A stretch of DNA of 64,000 bases, taken from the NCBI GenBank assembly GCA_024639145.1, contig JAHEIZ010000009.1, positions 1-64,000 of the forward strand. The letters run 5' to 3'. Below are positions 1 through 8,723 of this stretch, piece by piece. The position numbers were made by a program, and so were the translations under genes. Every line of letters starts with the position of its first letter. The stretch's first letter is position 1. The DNA comes from Actinomycetes bacterium (GTDB taxonomy: Bacteria > Actinomycetota > Actinomycetes > S36-B12). A model generated the notes under the pieces. That model had not been told where the DNA came from. It saw only the letters and a list, made by a program, of their open reading frames with translations, and ran no database searches.

Positions 1-12
1 TAGCCTGGTCGC

Positions 13-456
13 ATGAGCGATCTCAATGACGTCGGCGAGCGTGATGGCTGGCGTTGCTGGCTCTGCGATGAGCCAGTTGACCCCGATGCATCCGTGAACG
101 CTGATCGCGGGCCGAGTGTCGACTCAGGTCTCGTCTCCAAGGACAAGAAGGCGAAGGCAGGCGTGGAGCGCCTGGCTCACCGTTCCTGCAATACGCGTAA
201 GGGAAAGATTGCGCCGGTCGTTCCGTGGGGCAGTGAGCTTTTTGTCGTGGATCCTGCGCCGATCGTGGCGACGGTCGACCGACTCGCCCGCAAGGGCGGC
301 CAGGAAGTCGTTGCGCGTTGCCCCAGCAAAGATGATGCCGATCAGGCAGCCGACTGGCTGATCGATCGGCTCTCGCGCTTTGCGCCCGAGCTCTCGCTTA
401 CGACCAAGATCGAACCAGGTGGCGGGCAGTTCCTGCTGATCCTGCGCGCTGCCTGA
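13..456 (+). CDS. HNH-like zinc-binding protein
   Basis: 147 residues. The N-terminal third has a treble-clef/HNH-like pattern: C15-W-L-C18, then H56-x2-C59-N. It resembles actinobacterial HNH-type nuclease folds, but I see no complete catalytic HNH triad, so nuclease activity is unproven. The C-terminal half (about 75-147) matches nothing I know. A hexamer TAGCCT at 1-6 followed by six bases and ATG predicts a leaderless mRNA. The YyaL-like gene follows 46 bp downstream on the same strand. Function is inferred only from the cysteine/histidine motif. Confidence 0.7.
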   Translation: MSDLNDVGERDGWRCWLCDEPVDPDASVNADRGPSVDSGLVSKDKKAKAGVERLAHRSCNTRKGKIAPVVPWGSELFVVDPAPIVATVDRLARKGGQEVVARCPSKDDADQAADWLIDRLSRFAPELSLTTKIEPGGGQFLLILRAA

Positions 457-502
457 CCAAGCCCGAGCGCGCGCATCACGCACATCGCGAGAGAATGGGA
501 TC

Positions 503-2515
503 GTGCCCAACCGTCTCGTGAACTCCACGTCTCCGTATCTCCAGCAGCATGCCGAGAATCCAGTCGACTGGTGGGAGTGGTCGCCGGAGGCTTTCGAGGA
601 AGCACGGCGTCGAGACGTGCCCATCTTCTTGTCAATCGGCTACAGCGCCTGCCACTGGTGCCACGTCATGGCTCATGAGTCATTCGAGAATGAGGCGATG
701 GCCGAGTACCTCAACGAGAACTTCGTGTCGATCAAAGTCGATCGCGAGGAGCGGCCTGACGTCGACTCGGTCTATATGGATGCCACCGTTGCGTTGACGG
801 GCCAGGGTGGCTGGCCGATGAGCGTGTTCATCGATCACGATGCGCGCCCGTTCTATGCAGGCACGTACTTCCCGCCCCGGCCCGCGCATGGCATGCCCTC
901 ATTCCCACAGCTGATGACCGGAATCAGTGAGGCGTGGCAGACCGGTAGAGGCGACATCATTACGGCCGCCGATCGCATCGGCAGTGCACTCGGGGAACGT
1001 CGCCTGCTCCAGTCCGACGACGACCTCCCTGATGCCGAGGTGCTCGCGAAGGCGATCGAGTTGCTGAAGCGTGAATTCGATGCCGTGAACGGTGGTCTCG
1101 GTGGTGCACCGAAGTTCCCACCGTCGATGATCCTGGAGTTCTTGCTGCGCGAAACCGCGCGCACGGGCGTCGGTGAGAGCTACCTGATGGCCTCGGCGAC
1201 TCTCGAAGCAATGGCTCGCGGCGGCATCTATGACCAGCTCGGCGGTGGCTTCGCCCGCTACAGCGTCGATGCCGGCTGGGTGGTGCCGCACTTCGAGAAG
1301 ATGCTCTACGACAACGCACTGCTACTGCGCGTCTACGCGCACTGGTACCGCCTCACTGCTGATCCGCTGGCGCATCGGGTCGTGCGTGAGACAGCCGAGT
1401 TCCTGCTGCGCGACATGCGTACCCCCGAGGGCGCCTTCGCCGCAGCACTTGATGCCGACAGCGAAGGTGTCGAGGGAAAGTTCTACGCATGGACACCTGC
1501 CGAGCTGATCGAGGTGCTGGGCGAAGCCGACGGGACATGGGCAGCCGGGTTGCTCGAAGTCACGCCCGAGGGCTCGTTCGAGCACGGCTCCTCGACTTTG
1601 CAGATGCTCAATGACACGTCTGATCTCGGGCGCTGGACTCGTATCCGCGCGGCACTGTTCGCAGCGCGGGAGCTTCGCGTGCATCCGGGCCGCGATGACA
1701 AGGTCGTGGCGTCATGGAATGGCCTCGCTATTGCTGCGCTCGCTGACGCAGGCGTGCTGCTGAACGAGCCCACCTGGATCGAAGTCGCTGTCGAGGCTGC
1801 CGACCTGCTGATCGCCGTGCATCTCGGTGCCACCGGCGACGATCGCCTGGCTCGCACTTCGCGTGATGGGGTTGCCGGGAGTAGCGCGGGAGTACTCGAT
1901 GACTACGGCAGCGTGGCCGAGGGCCTGCTCGCCCTGTATCAGGCCACGGGCAATGACGAGTGGCTGATGTTTGCCGGGCTGCTTCTCGATGTCGCGATCC
2001 AGCACTTTGCTGATGACGAGGGCGGCTTCTACGACACTGCAGATGATGCGGAACAGCTGATTATTCGCCCGCGGGATCCGTCCGACAATGCAGAACCCTC
2101 CGGGTGGTTCGCCGTCGCGAATGCCTGCGTCACCTATTCCGCACTCACCGGGCTGAACGAGTACCGGGTCATCGCGGAGGAGGCATTGCGCATCGTCACG
2201 ATGCTGGCCTCGCGTGCGCCGCGGGTGGCAGGCTGGGGCCTGGTCGCTGCATCGGCACTACTTGCCGGGCCCGTCGAGATCGCGGTTGCAGGCGCGCCGG
2301 ATGACGAAGGCTTCGTTGACCTGCTCGCTGCTGCCCGCTTCGTTCCGCTGCCGGGCACGGTTGTTGCCTGGGGTGACCCGGATGTTCCGCTGATGCGTGA
2401 TCGCCCGCTCGTCAATGGCCGGGCAGCGGCGTATATCTGCCGTGGATTCGTCTGTACGGCTCCCGTGACTGAGGCTTCATCCATGCGGGCTCACCTGGAG
2501 GGGTTCACAAGGTAA
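503..2515 (+). CDS. YyaL/SPATA20-like thioredoxin-fold protein (DUF255)
   Basis: 670 residues, a normal length for the family. The N-terminal DUF255 thioredoxin-like domain carries C50-H-W-C53 followed by HVM, then the conserved GGWPMSVF and YFPP segments. The rest resembles the (alpha/alpha)6 N-acylglucosamine-epimerase-like fold with the PHFEKMLYDNA signature. Family members (human SPATA20, B. subtilis YyaL) are widespread, but their reaction is not established. The start is GTG, preceded by GAGAAT and six bases, which fits leaderless initiation. M. tuberculosis Rv1084 is, from memory, the positional equivalent. Confidence 0.93.
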   Translation: MPNRLVNSTSPYLQQHAENPVDWWEWSPEAFEEARRRDVPIFLSIGYSACHWCHVMAHESFENEAMAEYLNENFVSIKVDREERPDVDSVYMDATVALTGQGGWPMSVFIDHDARPFYAGTYFPPRPAHGMPSFPQLMTGISEAWQTGRGDIITAADRIGSALGERRLLQSDDDLPDAEVLAKAIELLKREFDAVNGGLGGAPKFPPSMILEFLLRETARTGVGESYLMASATLEAMARGGIYDQLGGGFARYSVDAGWVVPHFEKMLYDNALLLRVYAHWYRLTADPLAHRVVRETAEFLLRDMRTPEGAFAAALDADSEGVEGKFYAWTPAELIEVLGEADGTWAAGLLEVTPEGSFEHGSSTLQMLNDTSDLGRWTRIRAALFAARELRVHPGRDDKVVASWNGLAIAALADAGVLLNEPTWIEVAVEAADLLIAVHLGATGDDRLARTSRDGVAGSSAGVLDDYGSVAEGLLALYQATGNDEWLMFAGLLLDVAIQHFADDEGGFYDTADDAEQLIIRPRDPSDNAEPSGWFAVANACVTYSALTGLNEYRVIAEEALRIVTMLASRAPRVAGWGLVAASALLAGPVEIAVAGAPDDEGFVDLLAAARFVPLPGTVVAWGDPDVPLMRDRPLVNGRAAAYICRGFVCTAPVTEASSMRAHLEGFTR

Positions 2516-2524
2516 CCTTCGGGC

Positions 2525-3286
2525 GTGGGTCTCTCCGATGTTCTGTACGGCGTATACGAGCGCCGTCTCATGGCGCAGATTCCGCCGGAGCGTCGGCCTC
2601 GCCACGTCGGGGTGATCCTCGACGGCAATCGTCGCTGGGCCGAAGCCCAGGGTTCCTCCTCCTCGGCAGGTCACCGTGCCGGTGCCGCGAAGATCGTCGA
2701 CTTCCTCGGCTGGTGCGATGAGGCCGGTGTCGAGGTGGTGACCTTGTGGCTGCTCTCCACCGACAATCTGAATCGACCGGAGCCCGAGCTCACCGCATTG
2801 CTCGGCATCATCGAGGACACCGTGTCCGATCTCGTCGGTCAGGGGAAGTGGCGCCTGCATCCGGTGGGTGCGCTCGACCTGCTGCCCGAGCAGACACGAG
2901 CGCTTCTCAAGGAAGCCGAGTTGGCCACCGCCGGTATTGACGGCTCCCTCGTCAACGTCGCCGTCGGCTACGGCGGTCGGCGCGAGGTCGTTGACGCCGT
3001 CAAGGCGCTTCTCAATGAGCATGCAACCGCGGGCACCACGCTCGACGAGCTCGCCCAGCTGGTCGACGTCGATCACATCGCCCAGCACCTTTACACCAGT
3101 GGGCAACCCGACCCCGATCTCGTCATCCGCACCTCGGGTGAGCAGCGTCTGTCGGGCTTCCTGCTCTGGCAGAGCGCGCACTCGGAGTTCTACTTCTGCG
3201 AGGCCTACTGGCCCGACTTTCGGCACGTGGATTTCCTGCGTGCCATGCGCGCCTTCGCTGATCGCAATCGTCGCTACGGCACGTAA
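2525..3286 (+). CDS. uppS: cis-prenyltransferase (isoprenyl transferase, UppS family)
   Basis: 253 residues. It condenses isopentenyl diphosphate with an allylic diphosphate in cis to make polyprenyl carriers for cell-wall synthesis. The catalytic DGNRRW motif is at residues 33-38 with D33. The C-terminal RTSGE, the LSGFLLWQSAHSE stretch and a YWPDF element are also family signatures. By position next to the DUF255 gene it corresponds to the short-chain Z-farnesyl diphosphate synthase Rv1086 rather than the long-chain enzyme, but chain length cannot be read from sequence. The GTG start lies six bases after TAACCT, whose TAA is the stop codon of the preceding gene. A hairpin (CTCGTG/CACGAG, 3299-3318) without a T-run follows the gene. 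Confidence 0.93.
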   Translation: MGLSDVLYGVYERRLMAQIPPERRPRHVGVILDGNRRWAEAQGSSSSAGHRAGAAKIVDFLGWCDEAGVEVVTLWLLSTDNLNRPEPELTALLGIIEDTVSDLVGQGKWRLHPVGALDLLPEQTRALLKEAELATAGIDGSLVNVAVGYGGRREVVDAVKALLNEHATAGTTLDELAQLVDVDHIAQHLYTSGQPDPDLVIRTSGEQRLSGFLLWQSAHSEFYFCEAYWPDFRHVDFLRAMRAFADRNRRYGT

Positions 3287-3435
3287 CCAGAACGCAACCT
3301 CGTGCTCACTTTCACGAGCGGCGTGTCGAAGGTTAGCGAGCGGTAGGCAGTCCTAGCGTCAGGTCAGAGCCAGCATCCGCTGATTCGTGACCGATATTCG
3401 GGCCTACCCGACGGTGGCCCATCAGGAGGCCCCTC

Positions 3436-4737
3436 GTGCCCAAGTCAGACCGCCGCACTTACGTCCTCGATACGTCCGTACTGCTGTCTGATCCGCGAGC
3501 TCTCCTGCGGTTTGACGAGCATGACGTCGTTATTCCGGTCGTGGTGGTCACCGAGCTTGAGGCAAAACGAAGCCACCCGGAACTCGGCTATTTCGCGCGA
3601 CAGGCACTGCGCCTGCTCGATGAGCTGCGCATCGCACATGGGCGCATTGACGAGCCGATGTCAGTCGGCGATGCCGGTGGCACCGTGCACATCGAGCTCA
3701 ATCACAGTGATCCGATGATCCTGCCGAGCGGCCTGCGCCTCGGTGACAATGACACGCGCATCCTCGCTGTCGCGCGCAACCTTGCGGCTGATGGTCACGA
3801 AGTTGTGCTGGTCAGCAAGGACCTCCCCATGCGCGTGAAGGCCTCGGCCGCTGGGCTTACAGCCGAGGAGTACCGCGCCGAGCTCGTCGTTGCTTCCGGC
3901 TACACCGGCATCGTCGAGCTCGATGTGTCGTCAGAGACCATCGACACGATGTACGAAGAGACCATCGTCGATGTCGACGACGCGATTGACCTGCCTGTTA
4001 ACACCGGCCTCGTGATGATGTCGGATCGCGGTAGCGCTCTTGGCCGAGTCACGGCGGACAAGCGCGTGCGCCTGGTTCGCGGTGATCGCGAGGCATTCGG
4101 CATTCACGGCCGCAGCGCTGAGCAGCGCATCGCTCTCGACATCTTGATGGATCCCGAGATCGGCATCGTTTCCCTCGGCGGGCGTGCCGGCACCGGCAAG
4201 AGCGCCCTCGCTCTCTGCGCCGGCCTTGAGGCGGTGCTCGAGCGACAGCAGCATCGCAAGGTCATGGTGTTCCGTCCGCTTTTCGCTGTCGGTGGCCAAG
4301 AGCTCGGCTACCTTCCCGGCAGCGAGCAGGAAAAAATGGGGCCGTGGGGCCAGGCGGTCTACGACACCCTCAGCGCCATCACCACCCAGGAGGTAGTCGA
4401 GGAGATCGTCGATCGCGGGATGCTCGAGGTCCTGCCGCTCACGCATATTCGCGGACGCTCGCTGCATGATGCCTTCGTCATCGTCGATGAGGCGCAGTCA
4501 CTCGAACGCAATGTCCTGCTCACGGTGCTCTCGCGCATCGGCAAGGACTCCCGAGTCGTGCTCACCCATGACGTCGCGCAGCGCGACAACCTGCGTGTGG
4601 GCCGTCATGACGGTGTGGTCGCCGTGGTCGAGAAACTAAAGGGTCACCCCCTCTTCGCGCACATCACCCTCACCCGGTCAGAGCGCTCGCCCATCGCGGC
4701 ACTGGTCACCGAGATGCTCGAGGATCTCCAGATCTGA
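3436..4737 (+). CDS. phoH2: PIN-PhoH fusion protein (PhoH2)
   Basis: 433 residues. The N-terminal PIN ribonuclease domain (about 9-150) has acidic residues in VLDTS and VVTELEAK. It is fused to a PhoH ATPase domain with a Walker A motif (GRAGTGKS, about 249-256) and Walker B (VIVDEAQ, about 345-351). Mycobacterial PhoH2 is known as an RNA helicase/RNase, and the same role is inferred here. The GTG start has a strong ribosome-binding site, AGGAGGC, at 3424-3430. No antitoxin-like small gene (PhoAT) is visible in the 149-bp upstream gap. Confidence 0.93.
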   Translation: MPKSDRRTYVLDTSVLLSDPRALLRFDEHDVVIPVVVVTELEAKRSHPELGYFARQALRLLDELRIAHGRIDEPMSVGDAGGTVHIELNHSDPMILPSGLRLGDNDTRILAVARNLAADGHEVVLVSKDLPMRVKASAAGLTAEEYRAELVVASGYTGIVELDVSSETIDTMYEETIVDVDDAIDLPVNTGLVMMSDRGSALGRVTADKRVRLVRGDREAFGIHGRSAEQRIALDILMDPEIGIVSLGGRAGTGKSALALCAGLEAVLERQQHRKVMVFRPLFAVGGQELGYLPGSEQEKMGPWGQAVYDTLSAITTQEVVEEIVDRGMLEVLPLTHIRGRSLHDAFVIVDEAQSLERNVLLTVLSRIGKDSRVVLTHDVAQRDNLRVGRHDGVVAVVEKLKGHPLFAHITLTRSERSPIAALVTEMLEDLQI

Positions 4738-4806
4738 CCTGGATTCGCCCTCGATCCATCAAATGTGACCACCGTCACTCGTGGGTCGGATCATGGGGGA
4801 AACCCG

Positions 4807-4825
4807 AGGGGTACGTCCCCTTTGT
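4807..4825 (+). terminator. hairpin between phoH2 and the lysozyme-like gene
   Basis: The inverted repeat AGGGG-TACGT-CCCCT is followed by TTTG. It could terminate phoH2 transcription or form part of the 5' leader of the following secreted protein. The stem is only 5 bp, so assignment is tentative. I looked here for a c-di-AMP riboswitch, as found before rpf genes, and did not recognise one. Confidence 0.35.
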
Positions 4826-4896
4826 CCCTCCTCCTCGTGACGTTGTTACAGGCATCCGAAGGTGACAGATCCCGGATTCTTAGGCACCGTAGGGGG

Positions 4897-5802
4897 ATGC
4901 TCAGCCGGTTGCAGTCCGTCACGGTGGCTGCGTTCACCCTCGGGGCCTTCGGCCTCGGTGCGGTGCTCGCGCCGCTTGCGGACGCTGCAGAGGCCGACAG
5001 CACCACGACTTCGATCGCGACTGCGGCACCGACAGCCTCGGATCCCGCTGCTGCGCCCGCGGCTCCGAGCACCCAGAGCGTCACGAGCACGTCGTCGGCT
5101 GTCGAGCGGGAGCGCAATTACGCACGCGGCAAGGGAGTCGCTGCTGACCGCCGAGGCTTGATGGCCAGCCTCTACCGAGGTGCCGGTTACAGCTACTCGG
5201 CCGAGAAGAACCGCCTGTGCATCGCCAGGCGCGAGAGCCATGGCAACTACGCCTCCGGTGGTACGCGTAGTTATTACCAAGGCGCGTACCAGATGAGCCG
5301 TGCTCTCGGGCGGGGCGCAACCTGGATGATGCAGCCCTCGGTAAAGCGACAGTTCGGCGCCGAGGGTGTCAAGATCCTGAGCAATCTGCGCAAGACACCG
5401 ATTGCGAAGTGGAACCGTTACTGGCAGGACAGGGCCTTCTTCACCATCTGGCGAGGTGGGAAGGGGCGCAGCCACTGGTCGGGCCTGTGCTGGAAGTCGC
5501 CGGCCCAGATCAAGGCAGAGAAGATTGCTCACGCCAAGGCGGTAGCCAAGAAGAAGGCGCACGCAAAGGCCGTAGCGAAGGCAAAGGCGAAGGCAGCCGC
5601 GAAGAAGAAGGCATGGGCCAAGGCGCATCCCAAGGCGGCGGCTAAGGCCAAGGCAAAGGCGCTCGCCAAGAAGAAGGCTCATGCCAAGGCAGTGGCAAAG
5701 AAGAAAGCCCACGCGAAGGCGGTAGCGAAGGCCAAGGCGAAGAAGGCGGCAGTGGCGAAGAAGAAGGCCGCAGCAGCCAAGAAGAAGAACCAGAAGCGCT
5801 AG
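4897..5802 (+). CDS. secreted lysozyme-like protein with Lys/Ala-rich tail
   Basis: 301 residues from the chosen ATG, which directly precedes a signal peptide (MLSRLQS followed by a hydrophobic stretch ending ADAAEA). An upstream in-frame start at 4765 would put 44 unlikely residues before the signal. The central domain (about 75-205) contains CIARRESHGNY and YQGAYQMS, reminiscent of the catalytic Glu region of Rpf/SLT lysozyme-fold muralidases, with two cysteines that could pair. The last roughly 100 residues are almost only Lys and Ala in repeats such as KKKAHAKAVAKAKAK. The tail could bind anionic wall polymers (inference). Its stop codon abuts that of fumA. Confidence 0.75.
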   Translation: MLSRLQSVTVAAFTLGAFGLGAVLAPLADAAEADSTTTSIATAAPTASDPAAAPAAPSTQSVTSTSSAVERERNYARGKGVAADRRGLMASLYRGAGYSYSAEKNRLCIARRESHGNYASGGTRSYYQGAYQMSRALGRGATWMMQPSVKRQFGAEGVKILSNLRKTPIAKWNRYWQDRAFFTIWRGGKGRSHWSGLCWKSPAQIKAEKIAHAKAVAKKKAHAKAVAKAKAKAAAKKKAWAKAHPKAAAKAKAKALAKKKAHAKAVAKKKAHAKAVAKAKAKKAAVAKKKAAAAKKKNQKR

Positions 5803-7467
5803 CTACTGCTTCGGTGCGCCCATGCCGATCGACAGGATCGGCTTCATCGTCTCGGCAAAGAAGTCATTGCCCTTGTCGTCGACCACGATGAATGCCGGGA
5901 AGTCGACAACCTCGATCTTCCAGACAGCTTCCATGCCGAGCTCGGCGAAGTCGAGAACTTCAACCTTGGTGATGTTGTCCTGCGCCAGTCGAGCGGCAGG
6001 GCCGCCGATGCTGCCGAGATAGAAGCCGCCGTTTTCCTGGCAGGCCTTGGTGACCGCGTTACTGCGATTTCCCTTAGCAAGCATGACCATTGAGCCACCA
6101 GCCTTCTGGAACTGATCGACATACGTATCCATGCGACCTGCGGTGGTCGGGCCGAAAGACCCGGAGGCGTAGCCCTCGGGAGTCTTGGCGGGGCCGGCGT
6201 AATAGACCGCGTGATCCTTGAAGTACTGCGGGATCTCCTCGCCGCGATCGAGCATTGCCTTGACGCGCGCATGCGCGAGATCGCGCGCGACGATCAGCGA
6301 TCCGGTCAGCGAGACGCGAGTCTTCACCGGCAGCTTCGAGAGCGTGTTGCGAATCTCCGACATCGGCTGATTCAGATCGATGGCGACGACATCGTCATGG
6401 AGATGATCGTCGGTGATCTCGGGCAGGTAGTGAGCCGGCTCGGTCTCGAGCTGCTCGAGGAAGACACCCTCGGCGGTGATCTTCGCGAGTGCCTGACGGT
6501 CGGCTGAACACGACACTGCGATGGCAACGGGGCACGAGGCACCATGACGCGGCAGGCGAATTACACGCACGTCGTGGCAGAAGTACTTGCCACCGAATTG
6601 CGCGCCGATGCCGAACTCCTGGGTCATCTTCCAGATCTCGGCTTCCATCTCGAGATCTCGGTAGGCGTGGCCATCGGCATCGCCATGCACCGGCAGTGAG
6701 TCGAGGTAGCGAGCACTCGCGTACTTCGCGGTCTTCAGTGCGAACTCCGCACTCGTGCCGCCGACCACAACAGCAAGGTGGTACGGCGGGCACGCTGCAG
6801 TGCCGAGTGAACGCAGCTTCTCGTCAAGGAAGCGCGCGAAGCTCGTCGGGTTTAGCAGCGCTGTGGTCTCCTGGTAGAGGTAGCTCTTGTTCGCGCTACC
6901 GCCGCCCTTGGCCATGAACAGGAACTCGTACGACGCTTCGTGGCCCTCATGCGTATTCGCATACAGCTCGATCTGGGCAGGCAAGTTGGATCCCGTGTTG
7001 CGCTCCTCCCACATACTGATGGGCGAGAGCTGCGAGTAGCGGAGGTTCAGCTTCTGGTACGCGTCGAAGATGCCGCGTGACAGGTGCTCTTCGTCCTGGC
7101 CTGTTGTCCAGACGTTCTGGCCGCGCTTGCCCATCACGATCGCCGTGCCCGTGTCCTGGCACATCGGCAGGATCCCGCCCGCGGCGATGTTCGCGTTCTT
7201 CAGCAGATCGAGTGCCACGAAGCGGTCATTGGCCGAGGCCTCGGGATCCTTGAGGATCGTGGCCAACTGGGCCAGGTGACCGGGGCGCAGCAGGTGCTGA
7301 ATGTCGTGAATCGCCTCGTAGGCCAGCAGGCGAAGTGCCTCGGGGCTCACCTGCAGGAAGGTGCGACCCGCGGCCTCGACCGTCTCGACGCCCTCGGACG
7401 TGATCAGGCGGTACGTGGTCTGGTCGGGGCCCAGCGGAAGCATGTCGGTGTACAGGAAGTCAGTCAC
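5803..7467 (-). CDS. fumA: class I fumarate hydratase (4Fe-4S)
   Basis: 554 residues. It interconverts fumarate and malate in the TCA cycle using an oxygen-sensitive 4Fe-4S cluster. Cluster cysteines are recognisable at about C103 (MCQDTGTA), C226 (AACPPYH) and C320 (SCSADRQ), spaced as in E. coli FumA. The C-terminal domain has the [12 protein letters not shown] segment. Two consecutive GTG codons are possible starts. I chose the second because TACGCT lies exactly six bases upstream of it, the arrangement seen at many starts here. The convergent stop codons with the upstream gene form TAGCTA. M. tuberculosis has a class II enzyme in this position (from memory). Confidence 0.95.
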   Translation of the reverse strand: MTDFLYTDMLPLGPDQTTYRLITSEGVETVEAAGRTFLQVSPEALRLLAYEAIHDIQHLLRPGHLAQLATILKDPEASANDRFVALDLLKNANIAAGGILPMCQDTGTAIVMGKRGQNVWTTGQDEEHLSRGIFDAYQKLNLRYSQLSPISMWEERNTGSNLPAQIELYANTHEGHEASYEFLFMAKGGGSANKSYLYQETTALLNPTSFARFLDEKLRSLGTAACPPYHLAVVVGGTSAEFALKTAKYASARYLDSLPVHGDADGHAYRDLEMEAEIWKMTQEFGIGAQFGGKYFCHDVRVIRLPRHGASCPVAIAVSCSADRQALAKITAEGVFLEQLETEPAHYLPEITDDHLHDDVVAIDLNQPMSEIRNTLSKLPVKTRVSLTGSLIVARDLAHARVKAMLDRGEEIPQYFKDHAVYYAGPAKTPEGYASGSFGPTTAGRMDTYVDQFQKAGGSMVMLAKGNRSNAVTKACQENGGFYLGSIGGPAARLAQDNITKVEVLDFAELGMEAVWKIEVVDFPAFIVVDDKGNDFFAETMKPILSIGMGAPKQ

Positions 7468-7529
7468 CACTCAAGCGTAGGTCTGCACCACGGCCCCCGA
7501 TAGTCCGGCCGGTGTTCAGTTGGTCACGA

Positions 7530-8612
7530 TCAGCGGGTGATCCAGTGCTCGAGGTACGGGTCGTAGCCGAGAACGCGGTTGCAGACGGCGCCGCCGTGCC
7601 CGTCGTTCATCCATTGCGCCCACGAGGGAGTCCAGCCGCCGCTGCTCGAGCCGCCCCAGTTGAGGGCTGAGTCGTCGACGGATACGCAGGTACCCGACTG
7701 CGGCAGTCCGACGCTCTGGAAGACATCCGGCGGGAGTTGCGATGCGTCGACAGCATTCCTCGGGGTGTCGTCGGGCGTGATGTAGACGTATCCGTTGCCG
7801 CCTGCGGTCGCGACTGCCCCGCTGTTCGTTGCGATGCTGAAGGTTCGACCCGTCGGGCCCGTGCTACCGCCGCCGCCTCCGCCACCGTCATTAATCTGCG
7901 AGAACCCCGAACCGCCGCCGCCATACCCGCCGCCACCGCCACCGGCAGAGCCGGCATTGTGACCGCCCGGGCAGTCGGTGCCGGTCGGCCCTTGGGAACC
8001 GCCTGTTCCGGATCCCGAGCCAGCGCCACCAGCACCGCCGGTTCCGTAGCCGCCTCGACCGCCAGCCCCGCCATTGCCGGATCCACCCGCTGTGCCGTAG
8101 TTGCCGGACTGTCCTGTTCGGCACGCACCGGCGAGGCCGCCGATCCCTCCGCTGCCACCGAGTCCGCCGTATGTCGCGTCTGACCCGTTTCCGCCGTTGC
8201 CGTTACCGCCTACTTTGTCGCCTCCACCACCGCCACCGCCGGCGATAACCTGCCGGGGAAGGCCGGCATTGACGCTCGACGCGCCGCCGCCGCCACCACC
8301 GCCGGCACCAGAGCCGGGGAGTCGTCCACCGACTCCGCCGCCACCCACGAAGATCGACAGCACCTCGCCCTCAGTCACGTCGATGTCAACGGTGACGACG
8401 CCGCCATTGCCTCCACGTGCGGCGTATCCGCCACCACCGCCACCACCGGCCACCTCGAGATGGAGTGAGGTGACTCCCGCAGGCACGGTGTACGTGGTCG
8501 CGCCGACCGTTGTGAAGTCGACGCGGGCGAGGGGTGCAGCCTGGACAGGAATGGACCCCATCGCTGCGATAAGTGGCGCCGCAGACAGCAGGGCCGTCAG
8601 GGTGCGCTTCAT
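7530..8612 (-). CDS. glycine-rich secreted protein with C-terminal WAQWMNDG module
   Basis: 360 residues. A signal peptide (about 1-25, ending VQAAP) is followed by a short beta-like segment, then a very glycine-rich region (about 57-265) of GGGGG, GGNGG and similar runs. Residues 295-360 form a compact module with C309 and C344 and the core ALNWGG/SGGW/SWAQWMNDG. The same module ends the secreted protein at 20428. The Gly-rich part resembles structural wall or surface proteins, and no enzyme motif is visible. The upstream region is AT-richer than the surroundings. Function unknown. Confidence 0.85.
   Translation of the reverse strand: MKRTLTALLSAAPLIAAMGSIPVQAAPLARVDFTTVGATTYTVPAGVTSLHLEVAGGGGGGGYAARGGNGGVVTVDIDVTEGEVLSIFVGGGGVGGRLPGSGAGGGGGGGASSVNAGLPRQVIAGGGGGGGDKVGGNGNGGNGSDATYGGLGGSGGIGGLAGACRTGQSGNYGTAGGSGNGGAGGRGGYGTGGAGGAGSGSGTGGSQGPTGTDCPGGHNAGSAGGGGGGYGGGGSGFSQINDGGGGGGGSTGPTGRTFSIATNSGAVATAGGNGYVYITPDDTPRNAVDASQLPPDVFQSVGLPQSGTCVSVDDSALNWGGSSSGGWTPSWAQWMNDGHGGAVCNRVLGYDPYLEHWITR
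7533..7730 (-). other. shared 66-residue C-terminal module, copy 1
   Basis: Encodes residues 295-360 of the glycine-rich protein. It aligns without gaps to residues 215-280 of the protein at 20428, with about 31 of the first 60 positions identical by hand count, including both cysteines and the tryptophans. Confidence 0.85.
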
Positions 8613-8723
8613 CGGAGCTCGTCTCAGCAGTAGATAAAAGGATGATCTTTCAATATCAGCAGACCATACATTTATTCAGAGCACAGAGACAGCCGCCATC
8701 GGGCTTTTTTGGAGGAAACTCGC

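Noticed and set aside
4738-4896. Possible c-di-AMP riboswitch before the lysozyme-like gene
   Set aside because: Such riboswitches precede rpf genes, but I could not match the conserved core or paired elements here; only a short hairpin is visible.
8101-8637. Proline-rich plus-strand frame
   Set aside because: It is the complement of glycine codons of the glycine-rich gene (GGC/GCC), not an independent proline-rich protein.
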